A stretch of 64,000 nt of DNA from Pseudomonas sp. MMS21 TM103 (GCF_022132145.1 NZ_JAJISP010000003.1:310001-374000), one strand, 5' to 3'. Positions 39,745-48,732 are shown, counted from the stretch's first letter. Notes: generated from the letters alone by a model not told the origin. Made by a program: numbers and translations.

Positions 39745-40902
39745 ATGCTCAGCAGTCGCGAACTCTTGGCCGAACTGGTCGCCTTCCCCACCGTCAGCCG
39801 TGACTCCAACCTGGGGCTGATCGAATTCATCCGCGCCTACCTGGCCGGGCTGGGGGTGGCCTGCGAGCTGGACTACAACGCCGAGCGCAGCAAGGCCAAC
39901 CTGTTCGCCAGCATCGGCCCCAGCGATCGCGGCGGGGTGTTGCTGTCCGGGCATAGCGACGTGGTGCCCGTGGCCGGCCAGACCTGGAGCCTGCCGCCCT
40001 TCGAGCTAAGCGAGCGCGACGGCAAGCTCTATGGTCGCGGCACCGCCGACATGAAGGGCTTTATCGCTTGCGTGCTGGCCGCAGTGCCGCGCTTTCTCGC
40101 CCGGCCGCTGCGCCTGCCGATTCACCTGGCCTTCTCCTACGACGAAGAAGTCGGCTGCCTCGGCGTGCGCACGCTGCTCGCCGAACTGCAGCAGCGCCCG
40201 CACAAGCCCGTGTTGTGCCTGATCGGCGAGCCCACTGAACTCAAGCCGGTGCTCGGCCACAAGGGCAAGCTGGCGATGCGCTGCCAGGTCCGCGGCGCGG
40301 CCTGCCATTCGGCCTATGCGCCGCTGGGGGTCAATGCCATTGAATATGCCGCGCGGATGATCAACCGGCTGGGCGAGATAGGCCAGCGCCTGGCCGAGCC
40401 GGAGCGCCAGGACGCGCGTTTCGAACCGCCCTTCTCCACCGTGCAGACCGGCCTGATCCAGGGCGGTCGGGCGCTGAACATCGTGCCGGCCGAGTGCCAG
40501 TTCGACTTCGAAGTACGCACCCTGCCCGACGACGATCCGCAGGAGGTGGCCAACGAATTGATCGACTACGCCGAAACCCAGTTGCTGCCGCAGATGCACG
40601 CGCGCAGCGGAGACAGCGCCATCGATTTCCTGCCGCTGTCGGCCTATCCGGGCCTGCTCACCTGCCCGCAGAGCGAGGCGGCGCAGCTGCTGGCCCAGCT
40701 CAGCGGCTGCCAGGACTTTGGCACGGTGGCCTTCGGCACCGAGGGCGGGTTGTTCCACGAGGCCGGCATCGCCACGGTGATCTGCGGCCCCGGCAGCATG
40801 GAGCAGGGCCACAAGGCGGATGAATTCATCAGCTGCGAACAACTGGCCGGCTGCGACGCCATGCTGATGCGCCTGGCTGGTTGGCTGCAAGACAGCGCCT
40901 GA
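39745..40902 (+). CDS. argE: ArgE-like M20 deacylase (acetylornithine deacetylase family)
   Basis: The 385-residue enzyme carries all M20 metal-site elements: GHSDVVPV, GRGTADMKGF, YDEEVGCLG, GEPTELKPV and the C-terminal GSMEQGHKADEFI. It removes an acyl group from an N-acyl amino acid; N-acetylornithine is the family reference. Pseudomonads usually make arginine with ArgJ recycling, and the catabolic neighbours argue for another N-acyl substrate. It is last in the plus arm, with a GC hairpin just after it. Confidence 0.82.
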   Translation: MLSSRELLAELVAFPTVSRDSNLGLIEFIRAYLAGLGVACELDYNAERSKANLFASIGPSDRGGVLLSGHSDVVPVAGQTWSLPPFELSERDGKLYGRGTADMKGFIACVLAAVPRFLARPLRLPIHLAFSYDEEVGCLGVRTLLAELQQRPHKPVLCLIGEPTELKPVLGHKGKLAMRCQVRGAACHSAYAPLGVNAIEYAARMINRLGEIGQRLAEPERQDARFEPPFSTVQTGLIQGGRALNIVPAECQFDFEVRTLPDDDPQEVANELIDYAETQLLPQMHARSGDSAIDFLPLSAYPGLLTCPQSEAAQLLAQLSGCQDFGTVAFGTEGGLFHEAGIATVICGPGSMEQGHKADEFISCEQLAGCDAMLMRLAGWLQDSA

Positions 40903-40922
40903 CTCAATCGCTCCAGCAAAGC

Positions 40923-40943
40923 CGCACGCCCAGCAGGCGTGCG
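40923..40943 (+). terminator. Possible terminator after the ArgE-like gene
   Basis: CGCACGCC (40923-40930) and GGCGTGCG (40936-40943) form a perfect 8-bp stem with a CAGCA loop 20 bases after the stop codon. The T-run is poor, so strength is doubtful. Confidence 0.5.
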
Positions 40944-41384
40944 CCTTGGTCACTGCAGGGACGGCAGCCCGGTTTTCCATCAGCGACCAACCAGGCGACT
41001 GCAGGAGCAGGTGGCTGCTAGCGACCCAGAGCTGCCGGTGGCGACAGACAGAAATCGGCCAATAGCAGACACCCGCGACAGCCCACGGTTTCCGGTCCCT
41101 GACATTACCTTCCAGAAGAACAACCTGCCGAGAGCTCGCACGGAGCCAAAAGCGCCGCTCACCTGATCACGTTGTGCGTTCAGTCGGACATGTGGGTGGC
41201 TCGTGACATTTCTGGCCCCATTCAGAAGAGGTACACCTGTAAAACGCAACAACCCGGTAAACCCGGGTTGCTGGATGAATCCGCCGACTGCGACTTAGTT
41301 GGATCGGTGCTGACTTGATAGGAGTATCCCTAGGAAGGCCAGTATGGCCTCCCAGGGCCACGGAGTATGGCGAACCGGCGCGCT
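40944..41384. other. Junction between the catabolic locus and the accessory region
   Basis: No gene is evident. The stretch holds a dispersed repeat (41026-41070) and a CAACCCGG (41250-41257)/CCGGGTTG (41263-41270) hairpin without a T-run. Downstream of it lies the end of the oxidase gene. The mixture looks like scarred intergenic DNA at the edge of an insertion. Confidence 0.45.
41026..41070 (-). repeat. Dispersed intergenic repeat, left copy at accessory-region edge
   Basis: Bases 41026-41061 are an exact 36-bp reverse complement of 48878-48913. The continuation ATCGGCCAATAGC with GAC matches 46571-46591 inverted. The paired copies lie on both sides of the accessory genes at 41.4-48.7 kb. 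Confidence 0.75.
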
Positions 41385-42656
41385 CTACTTGAAGAGAGCA
41401 CTGAGGTGATCGTTCAGATAGAAACCCTGAGGATCGAGTTTCCGACGCAGGTCGCGGAAGTCATTCGCGCGAGGGTAGATGGAGGTGACATCTTCTCCGG
41501 TCAGAAAATGCATCTTGCCCCAGTGAGGTCTTGCCCCATAAGAGCGCAGGATTTTATCGACGCTCCGCAAATAGTCCCAGTAGTCGGTTCCTGGCTCTCC
41601 GGAGACGGAAATGGTGACGCTATCTTGCTCGAAGAAGGGGCTCATCCATGCGCCATCGCCCGCGGTGAAGCGATACTCTATTGGGTATATCGCTTCAGGG
41701 AAGTCCTCCAGCATAAGTTTGCGCACAGCTCTGAGCGCTTCCTTTGCATGTGCAACAGGCACTGCATATTCGAGTTCGTGGAAATTCGGAACGTACTCGA
41801 TCGGATAGGCATCCGAGCTATAGGCTACTTTTTCGAACTCACCCTCGAAAATTGGACGGTCGGTTATGTCCATAACCTTCACTTCGCACACATCGGTTGT
41901 ACGGCCGGTCTTGGAGGTCGCTGAGGTATCGGGCAGGCAGTAGCAATGTCGGCTCTGCTCGTACGGACACCAGAAGAAGCTGAAGTGGCGATGCTTTTTC
42001 GCCATTTCATCATGCTTTTCCATGACGCTTTCGAAATCTTCTCGCCAGATGCGCTCGTGAAGATTGAAGCTATCCATCACTTGAAGCGTTATTTCGGAAA
42101 TTGCTCCAAGAACGCCGAGCGAGACGCGCCCCGCATGTAGCAAGTCCGGCGTGCTTTCGTCGACGACTATGATCTCGCCATTCGGCTGAACGAGCCTCAT
42201 GCCTACGATTGACGACGCCATATTGCCGAGCGTGAGGCCCGTGCCATGCGTTCCTGTCGTCAAAGCACCTGCGAGAGCCTGACTGTCGATGTCGCCCTGG
42301 TTGATCATCGACAGGCCTTCGGCCTTGAGGACTCGAACGAGCTGATTGATCGTCGTCCCCGCGGCGGCCGTGACTCGACGCTTAGCATGATCAATGTGGC
42401 GTATACCCTGCATGTTGGCTAGCGTCAGGTGCAGGCCGCTGGTGAGTGCAACGGGAGTAAATGAGTGGCCGGAGCCCGCGACCCGGACGTTCAGTCCTTT
42501 GCCGGTTGCATCAATGATCATGCTGCAAAGCTCATCCTCGCTTGACGGAGCACCACGAGCTGCGCGAATACAAGACTGGTTGCCGACCCAGTTACGCCAA
42601 TGTGCGTGTTCAAGTCCGAACTCGTTGATGTGCATGTTGTGCGATGAAGTGTTCAT
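41385..42656 (-). CDS. FAD-linked oxidase, D-arabinono-1,4-lactone oxidase / alditol oxidase family
   Basis: The 423-residue protein has an N-terminal VAO-type FAD domain with VAGSGHSFTP; His64 is at the position that binds FAD covalently in AldO-type oxidases. A C-terminal ALO domain ends with PHWGKMHF, the family active-site motif. The size equals that of bacterial alditol oxidases, which oxidise a terminal hydroxyl with O2. GGGAGAA precedes the ATG at 42656. Base composition is visibly less GC-rich than the surrounding core genes. It is divergent from the SDR-EutH genes, with a hexanucleotide repeat just upstream. Confidence 0.82.
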   Translation of the reverse strand: MNTSSHNMHINEFGLEHAHWRNWVGNQSCIRAARGAPSSEDELCSMIIDATGKGLNVRVAGSGHSFTPVALTSGLHLTLANMQGIRHIDHAKRRVTAAAGTTINQLVRVLKAEGLSMINQGDIDSQALAGALTTGTHGTGLTLGNMASSIVGMRLVQPNGEIIVVDESTPDLLHAGRVSLGVLGAISEITLQVMDSFNLHERIWREDFESVMEKHDEMAKKHRHFSFFWCPYEQSRHCYCLPDTSATSKTGRTTDVCEVKVMDITDRPIFEGEFEKVAYSSDAYPIEYVPNFHELEYAVPVAHAKEALRAVRKLMLEDFPEAIYPIEYRFTAGDGAWMSPFFEQDSVTISVSGEPGTDYWDYLRSVDKILRSYGARPHWGKMHFLTGEDVTSIYPRANDFRDLRRKLDPQGFYLNDHLSALFK

Positions 42657-42694
42657 TATTGTTCTCCCACTTTTTGTACTTGGATTGCGATGTG

Positions 42695-43224
<530 letters not shown>

Positions 43225-43989
43225 ATGGGACGACTGAACAACAAGGTAGCTCTAATCACTGGCGGCGCAGGCGGCTGCGGGCTAGCCGTTTCTGAGCTCT
43301 TTGCACGCGAGGGCGCCAAGGTAGCCATCCTCGACCTGCCCCACAGCGATGGTGCTGCGGTAGCCGAGCGGATTAATGCAGCTGGCGGCAGCGCCTTCTT
43401 CGTGCCTGCGGACGTCTCGGTTGCCGAGCAGGTGAACAACGCGGTGGCCCAGGCTGAAGAGCATTTTGGGTCCATCACAGTGCTTATGAACCACGCCGGC
43501 ACCATTCACGCAGCGCCTTTCCTCGACACCAGCGAGAATGACTGGGAGCGGTTGATGAATATCAACGTTAAGAGCATGTTCCTGGTGACCAAGGCCGTGC
43601 TGCCGAAGATGATTGAGGCCGGCGGCGGCAGTATCATCTGCACTTCGTCCATCTCCGGCGTGGTCGGCACACCCATGGAGGTCCTGTATTGCACTACCAA
43701 GGGTGCCTGCCATATGTTTGCCCGCGCCATCTCCGTCGAGTTCCGCGACCGCAATATCCGCAGCAATGCCATCTGCCCGGGCTTTATCGGCACCGCCCAC
43801 GGCCGGCGTGAGCTTGACCTACTGCGCGAGTTTGGCGCAGAAGTTACCGACGAGGCACTACGTGCCATGCAGGGCCGCCTCTGCGACCCAAGCGAAGTAG
43901 CTGCCGCCGCGCTGTTCCTGGCCAGTGACGACGCCAGCTTCGTCAACGGCACGCATCTGTTTGTCGACAATGCCTACACCGCAGCCTGA
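43225..43989 (+). CDS. Short-chain dehydrogenase/reductase (SDR)
   Basis: The 254-residue classical SDR has the cofactor motif TGGAGGCGLA near the N-terminus, NHAG, the catalytic serine in CTSSIS, YCTTK, and a C-terminal FVNGTHLFVDNAYTAA. Asp50-like LDLPHS after the second strand favours NAD+. It probably oxidises the alcohol carried in by the EutH-type permease encoded 95 bp downstream. The ATG at 43225 has GGAG 7 bases upstream; the ATG at 43213 has none. Confidence 0.88.
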   Translation: MGRLNNKVALITGGAGGCGLAVSELFAREGAKVAILDLPHSDGAAVAERINAAGGSAFFVPADVSVAEQVNNAVAQAEEHFGSITVLMNHAGTIHAAPFLDTSENDWERLMNINVKSMFLVTKAVLPKMIEAGGGSIICTSSISGVVGTPMEVLYCTTKGACHMFARAISVEFRDRNIRSNAICPGFIGTAHGRRELDLLREFGAEVTDEALRAMQGRLCDPSEVAAAALFLASDDASFVNGTHLFVDNAYTAA

Positions 43990-44003
43990 CCTCCGAGCCC
44001 AGA

Positions 44004-44036
44004 GGGCTGAAAACCAAAATATTAGGTATTCAGCCC
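44004..44036 (+). promoter_or_regulatory. Hairpin between the SDR and permease genes
   Basis: GGGCTGAA (44004-44011) pairs with TTCAGCCC (44029-44036), extended by ACC/GGT after one A-A mismatch, around an A/T-rich loop. No T-run follows. It may tune permease expression or mark an RNA processing site. Confidence 0.45.
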
Positions 44037-44083
44037 ACCTACGTTCTGCCACCTGACAAAAACTTACAAGAGACGAGGCAGCT

Positions 44084-45316
44084 ATGGAAAACATCGGTAC
44101 GTACGTCATCTACCTCATCATGGCCTGCGCCGTTATTGGCGCTATTGCCTCCGTGGTCAACGCGGAGTCAGAGTTGGGCAAGGAGTTCACGGCCGGCCTG
44201 CATAGCATCGGCCCCATCTTCATTCCCGTGGCCGGCACGATGGCAGCCATTCCCTTCATCTCCAGCTTCATCGGCCACTGGATTGCCCCACTGTTTTCTG
44301 CGCTGGGCGCCGACCCTGGCATCGCCGGCCCCATCTTCATTGCCTCGGACATGGGGGGTTATCAGCTCGCCCATTCCTTGGCCGAAGACCCTGAGGGTTG
44401 GGTTCTTGGGCTGATCACCGGTTTCCAGTCCGGCGCGACCCTTATCTTTGTCATTCCCGTGGGATTGGCCATGCTCAACAAAGCCGACCATAAGTACATG
44501 GCACTGGGCATCATGGCCGGGCTGCTGAGTATCCCGATCAGCATCATTACCGTCGCCATGGCCATGCAGTGGCTGGGCCTGGGCGTACGCCCAGATATTG
44601 CCACCAGTGGCCCAGCCACTCAGGCGCTGAACTTCACGCTGCCGCTGCTGCTACGTAATCTGCTACCGCTGATTCTCTTCTGCGTCTTCCTAGCCACCGC
44701 CCTGCGATACCTCCCTGGCCTGATGGTGCGACTGTTCCTGGCGCTGGGACGCATAATTTACGCTGCGGTCACGCTGATCCTGGTGGCGTCCATCGTTGAG
44801 TACTTCACCGGTGCCTTCACCAATACCTTCGGCAGCTGGGGCTTCGCTCCCATCATCGCCGACGAGGAAGATCAGTTCCGCGCGCTGGAAATCGCCGGCT
44901 ACATCGGCATCATGCTCTGCGGCGCCTTCCCTATGGTCTGCCTGATCAAGCGTTACCTCTCCCGCCCACTCGAACTGGTGGCCGTCAAACTGGGCATGTC
45001 ACCGGTTGGTGCGGCTGGCATTCTCGCCGCCTCGGCGAACATCCTGGCGATGTTCCGCCTGGTCGCGGATATGCCGCCCAAGGACAAGGTCTTAGTGATC
45101 GCCTTCTCGGTCTGCGCTGCCTTCACATTTGGCGACCACATGGCCTTCTCGGCTAACTTCCAACCTACCTTGATCCTTCCGCTGATTATTGGAAAACTCA
45201 GTGGCGGCTTCATCGGCATGGCCATTGCCTACTGGCTGGCAGTGCCGAAGGCGTTAGAGCTCGGCAACGAAGAACTCCCCCGCGATTCTTTGCGAGCCTC
45301 GGCCGGTCTGTCCTGA
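44084..45316 (+). CDS. EutH-family ethanolamine/amino-alcohol permease
   Basis: The 410-residue protein has about ten membrane segments. It matches the EutH family through IASDMGGYQLAHSLAE, GATLIFVIPVGLAML and KYMALGIMAGLLSIPI. EutH moves ethanolamine across the inner membrane in enterics. No ethanolamine ammonia-lyase, microcompartment or EutR gene is present, so the cargo is probably another small amino alcohol or polyol handled by the neighbouring SDR and flavin oxidase. The ribosome site is GAGG before the ATG. Confidence 0.85.
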   Translation: MENIGTYVIYLIMACAVIGAIASVVNAESELGKEFTAGLHSIGPIFIPVAGTMAAIPFISSFIGHWIAPLFSALGADPGIAGPIFIASDMGGYQLAHSLAEDPEGWVLGLITGFQSGATLIFVIPVGLAMLNKADHKYMALGIMAGLLSIPISIITVAMAMQWLGLGVRPDIATSGPATQALNFTLPLLLRNLLPLILFCVFLATALRYLPGLMVRLFLALGRIIYAAVTLILVASIVEYFTGAFTNTFGSWGFAPIIADEEDQFRALEIAGYIGIMLCGAFPMVCLIKRYLSRPLELVAVKLGMSPVGAAGILAASANILAMFRLVADMPPKDKVLVIAFSVCAAFTFGDHMAFSANFQPTLILPLIIGKLSGGFIGMAIAYWLAVPKALELGNEELPRDSLRASAGLS

Positions 45317-45322
45317 ATCGTG

Positions 45323-45351
45323 CAGCGCTGTCCCATCATGGGACGGCGCTG
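45323..45351 (+). terminator. Strong hairpin after the EutH-type gene
   Basis: Bases 45323-45336 and 45338-45351 form a 14-bp inverted repeat with one wobble and almost no loop. It is placed just after the permease stop. There is no T-run, so termination may be partial, letting some transcription reach the LuxR gene. Confidence 0.45.
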
Positions 45352-45386
45352 AAATCCCCGGGTTAAGACAAACAGTACGGTTACGT

Positions 45387-46193
45387 ATGAACAACCAGGA
45401 AGCAATCAAGGTGGCAGGCGTGATCGCCGCCGTGGGTACCGATAATCTGGGTCAGAGCCTCTGCACCTTGCTGGAGGGCGATGTGCGCTTCGACATGAGC
45501 TGCGCCTACGTCTTTCGCTTCGATCGTACCGCCGTGCTAGTGCACGACGGCTACAATGGCATGGTGCCAACAAAGACTTTGAGCGCCTACGTTTGCGGCG
45601 GCTATTTACTAGACCCTTTCTACGTCGCTTGCATGCATGAGCACCCGGCAGGTCTTTGGCGAATGAGCGACCTGGCGCCGGATAGCTTCCTCTCTTCGGG
45701 TTTCGCTATCTCGCCTGATATCCACCCCTGCATTTCATCCACTCACGGTAGTCTGGTCGAGGAGTTGGGCTACATCATCCCGCTTCAGGCACACACAGCC
45801 GTCGTCTTCTCGCTAATGAAAGAGCAAAGCCATGGATCTTTCACAGAATTAGAAGTCCGTCGCTTGCAAACGCTGGCACCGATCGTAAACAAGGCATTTG
45901 AGGCACACTGGCGCTTGCGTCCGGAAGAACCCGGCGTAGCCCCCGCCAATCCAGAAAGCCACCTCGAAAGCGCCTTTGTGGACATTCTTCAGGGGCAGCT
46001 GACTGACGCTCAGCGATACATCGCCAAGCTACTCCTCCAAGGCCACAGCAATGCGTCCATTGCCCACCTGCTCGGAATCTCCGAAGGCACGGTAAAGGTG
46101 CATAAGCACAACATCTACCAGCGCCTCCAGATCTCCAGTAACGCCGATCTATTCCGACTATTCATCAACTACATTTCCGGTGCACCCAGATAG
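45387..46193 (+). CDS. LuxR-type transcriptional regulator of the EutH/SDR module
   Basis: The 268-residue protein has a C-terminal LuxR/FixJ helix-turn-helix (LTDAQRYIAKLLLQGHSNASIAHLLGISEGTVKVHKHNIYQRL) and an N-terminal ~180-residue sensor region of no named family that I recognise. No receiver domain or ATP-binding motif is seen, so it probably senses a small molecule directly. It follows the permease on the same strand and is the evident local regulator. Confidence 0.85.
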   Translation: MNNQEAIKVAGVIAAVGTDNLGQSLCTLLEGDVRFDMSCAYVFRFDRTAVLVHDGYNGMVPTKTLSAYVCGGYLLDPFYVACMHEHPAGLWRMSDLAPDSFLSSGFAISPDIHPCISSTHGSLVEELGYIIPLQAHTAVVFSLMKEQSHGSFTELEVRRLQTLAPIVNKAFEAHWRLRPEEPGVAPANPESHLESAFVDILQGQLTDAQRYIAKLLLQGHSNASIAHLLGISEGTVKVHKHNIYQRLQISSNADLFRLFINYISGAPR

Positions 46194-46364
46194 ATAGTCA
46201 GCGCAACTCGCAAATATTGCATGGGCCAGAAAGCCTCGGAACGCATCTTGCTGGATGGCCCCACTTGTCGGCTGCTGGCTACATCTCCCGGGAGCTTGAA
46301 TCAGGTAGCGACCGCGCGCTATGACTGATCCACCCTTGTCCTTCCTCAATTTGGAGGACAAGCC

Positions 46365-46562
46365 ATGAATACTGCGGCTTTCTACAACTATCAGCCTTGG
46401 AACAAGGGAAAACTTGTCGGACAGAAGGCTCCACTCCGGCTAAGAGATATTTGGGCCATTTGGGTCAGATTGCAGCTTGCCGCTCGGGTACGAGATCTAG
46501 CCCTCTTCGATCTGGCAATCGACAGCAAGCTGCGTGCCTGTGAATCGCCCCGAGTTCCCTAG
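46365..46562 (+). pseudogene. Truncated tyrosine recombinase/integrase (N-terminal fragment)
   Basis: A 65-codon frame with a GGAGGA ribosome site reads MNTAAFYNYQPWNKGKLVGQ and then the conserved block KAPLRLRDIWAIWVRLQLAARVRDLALFDLAIDSKLRAC, the N-terminus of a widespread small integrase. After LRAC the match stops and the frame ends; the catalytic domain is missing. The junction lies against a dispersed intergenic repeat at 46571. It is a remnant of a mobile element. Confidence 0.8.
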
Positions 46563-46570
46563 TCACTTTC

Positions 46571-46591
46571 GAACGTCCGCTATTGGCCGAT
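46571..46591 (+). repeat. Dispersed intergenic repeat, copy at integrase break
   Basis: GAACGTCCGCTATTGGCCGAT matches the core of the copies at 41053-41070 (inverted), 47311-47333 (inverted) and 48867-48884. It begins nine bases after the stop of the truncated integrase. Confidence 0.6.
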
Positions 46592-46692
46592 AGCAACCCT
46601 TGGATGCAGTCCGCTTTCGGTCCAGGCTGTGTCAAAAGACTTAATGGGATAACCTTGCACCACGAATCAACCATGAAGCTGCGAACTGAACG

Positions 46693-47202
46693 ATGGGTTT
46701 TGAACAACTAGCTGAGCTACGCGACCGCCTGCGGGCCGAAAAAGTGCAGGTAAAGACTGATAGTACGAAGCAGCGTATGCGGAATCCTTCTCTGCAGACG
46801 AAGCCTAGCGAGCAAGATCCTGCGGTCGAAGCGATCTGGCGATTGCAGAAGCACTTTCCATTGGCCTTCCCGGTCAATCCGGCCCCCAAGGCTCCGCTAA
46901 AGGAGGGCATTTTCAAGGATGCCGAGCAACACCTGGAGCTACTCGGAATATCCTGCGAACAGCTCAAGCAGGGCATCGCTACCTGGTGCCGAGGAAATCG
47001 ATACTGGGCAAGCATGACGGAGAATGCGCCGCGCTTGGACTTAAGCGGCCAGGCAGTTGGCATGGTGACGGCGGCTCAGGCGCTGCATGCTAAGCAGCAG
47101 GCTAAGCGGCAGCGCGGACAAGCACGACGTAATCAGACAAAGCCGAAAGAGCGTATACAGGACAAGGCCGTCGATACCGCGGTGGAACAGATCGTGGATT
47201 AA
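46693..47202 (+). CDS. ProQ/FinO-family RNA-binding protein
   Basis: The 169-residue protein has a ProQ/FinO domain in its centre (AVEAIWRLQKHFPLAFPVNPAPKAPLKEGIFKDAEQHLELLGIS, then a stretch with TWCRGNRYWASM). The basic tails, rich in K/R/Q (QQAKRQRGQARRNQTKPKER), are typical. Such RNA chaperones stabilise sRNAs; many are plasmid- or island-borne. It lies next to an integrase remnant, consistent with acquired DNA. The frame stays open for ~46 codons after the TAA. Confidence 0.85.
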   Translation: MGFEQLAELRDRLRAEKVQVKTDSTKQRMRNPSLQTKPSEQDPAVEAIWRLQKHFPLAFPVNPAPKAPLKEGIFKDAEQHLELLGISCEQLKQGIATWCRGNRYWASMTENAPRLDLSGQAVGMVTAAQALHAKQQAKRQRGQARRNQTKPKERIQDKAVDTAVEQIVD

Positions 47203-47310
47203 GATCACTCGCGCTCGGCGCCGGGTCGCCCAATCACTGACAAGGCGCGCGAGGCGATGATGAGGCGGTTCGAAGAGCGGCAAGTGACGGGTACCGCCTG
47301 CCAGATGTGC

Positions 47311-47366
47311 CCGCTGCCGGCCAGAAGCGGACGCTCAGAGTAGAAAAATAAATCTGCCCCCTTTTC
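47311..47366 (-). repeat. Dispersed intergenic repeat, inverted copy
   Basis: Read on the minus strand it begins AAAAGGGGGCAGATTTATTT, continues CTACTCTGAGCGTCCGCTT and TGGCCGGC, the same block order as 48836-48884. The two copies are in inverted orientation around the malate dehydrogenase gene. Confidence 0.65.
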
Positions 47367-47463
47367 GGTCCCACCTTCCAGGTCCGCCGGCATCAACAGC
47401 GCCTTGGCCTGCAATCTATGCCCCCGCCTGCAGCGGCAGACCAGGGGTGAGGTAGTTGACGCT

Positions 47464-47663
47464 CCCCGCGTGGGCCGGGGGACGCATAAGGTTCGGCGAT
47501 CAGGCCCAGGTCACAGCGCTGTCCCACCACCTGATCGACCACTTCGGTCGAGGATTGCACCACCAGACTGATGTTTCTGCTTAAGAAAGGCACAGATCAC
47601 TCTCGGCATGAACGACAGGCCCAGGGCAGGTGCGCAAGCGATGCGCAGTGAACCTCTGAGCGC
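47464..47663 (-). pseudogene. Decayed LysR-family regulator fragment
   Basis: On the minus strand, one frame reads ALRGSLRIACAPALGLSFM and PRVICAFLKQK; after a one-base shift another reads ISLVVQSSTEVVDQVVGQRC and DLGLIAEPYASPG. Together these are the start of a LysR effector domain, split by a frameshift, with both the helix-turn-helix and the C-terminus missing. It lies just after the malate dehydrogenase gene on the same strand. Confidence 0.75.
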
Positions 47664-47734
47664 TTCGGCTAGACCTCAGTTACACCACTTCCAGGGGCAC
47701 GATCCACCTTGCGCCCCTCCTCATATACCCCCGC

Positions 47735-48664
47735 TCACAAAGCATTCATTTCAGCAATATCACGCACCACATGATCTGCAGAGCGGTCGAACATCGCCTG
47801 CTCCTGCGCATCCAGTGGCAACTCGATCACCCGCACAAGCCCCTCCTCTGCCAGCACACAGGGCACACCCATGGCAATACCTGTTCGCCCGTACTCGCCT
47901 TCGAGAATCGCGACCGCCGGCAAAATGCGGTTTCGCCCATTGGCGATAGCATCCACCATCTGTGCAATTGCCACGCCCGGCGCATCGCAGGCACTCCCCA
48001 GCTTCTTCAAACCCAGAATCTCGCCGCCACCCTGACGTGTGCGCTCCACAATCCGTTCTATCTGCTGACTGGACAGGAAGTGAGACAGCGGCACCGAACC
48101 GACCGCACAGTATTGCATCAGCGGCACCATGCTATCGCCATGCCCTCCGAGCACCAGCGCCGTGATATCCCGAGCAGAAAACCCTGTCTCCTCGGCAATG
48201 AAACACTTCATGCGCGCTGTATCCAGCACCCCCGCCTGCCCGAACACCCTGTCGCGTCCCAGCCCACTGAGAGACCAAGCCCGATAGGTCAGCACGTCGA
48301 CCGGGTTCGACACCACCAACACCGTCGCCGCTGGAGCATGGCGATTAATATCCAGCATGATGCTATCGAGAATTGGCAGATTGATACTCAATACATCCTG
48401 GCGCGACTGACCAGGCTTGCGGGGCACACCCGCCGTAATCACCACCAGGTCAGAATCCTCCAGCAATTCGGCCTTGGACCCGCCGTAAACCCGGGTATCA
48501 GAACCTGACTCAACTGCCGCCTGCCAGACGTCCAGCGCCTTGCCCTGTGCCAACTCACCCTGCACATCAATCAACATCAACTCACGACAGAACTCTTCCC
48601 GGGCGATGATCTGAGCCGCCGCCTCACCCACCATACCGACACCCACAATTGATAGCTTCTTCAC
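47735..48664 (-). CDS. mdh: NAD-dependent malate dehydrogenase, LDH-like type
   Basis: The 309-residue enzyme has the NAD motif GVGMVGEAA, GVPRKPGQSRQDVL where the arginine before KPG gives malate rather than lactate specificity, SNPVDVLT, and the catalytic GGHGDSMVPL histidine. It interconverts malate and oxaloacetate. Many pseudomonads rely on the quinone-linked Mqo, so an NAD enzyme of this LDH-like lineage in an accessory stretch is notable. A perfect terminator-like hairpin lies ~70 bp upstream of its start. Confidence 0.9.
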   Translation of the reverse strand: MKKLSIVGVGMVGEAAAQIIAREEFCRELMLIDVQGELAQGKALDVWQAAVESGSDTRVYGGSKAELLEDSDLVVITAGVPRKPGQSRQDVLSINLPILDSIMLDINRHAPAATVLVVSNPVDVLTYRAWSLSGLGRDRVFGQAGVLDTARMKCFIAEETGFSARDITALVLGGHGDSMVPLMQYCAVGSVPLSHFLSSQQIERIVERTRQGGGEILGLKKLGSACDAPGVAIAQMVDAIANGRNRILPAVAILEGEYGRTGIAMGVPCVLAEEGLVRVIELPLDAQEQAMFDRSADHVVRDIAEMNAL

Positions 48665-48732
48665 CTCACACCTCCACGGGGCGCGCCACCAGCAACACGT
48701 CCACCTTTGTAGAAAGTATTACCCGCCAATGC

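Noticed and set aside
44084..45316. Ethanolamine utilisation (Eut) operon
   Set aside because: Only the EutH-like permease is present; ammonia-lyase, microcompartment and EutR genes are absent.
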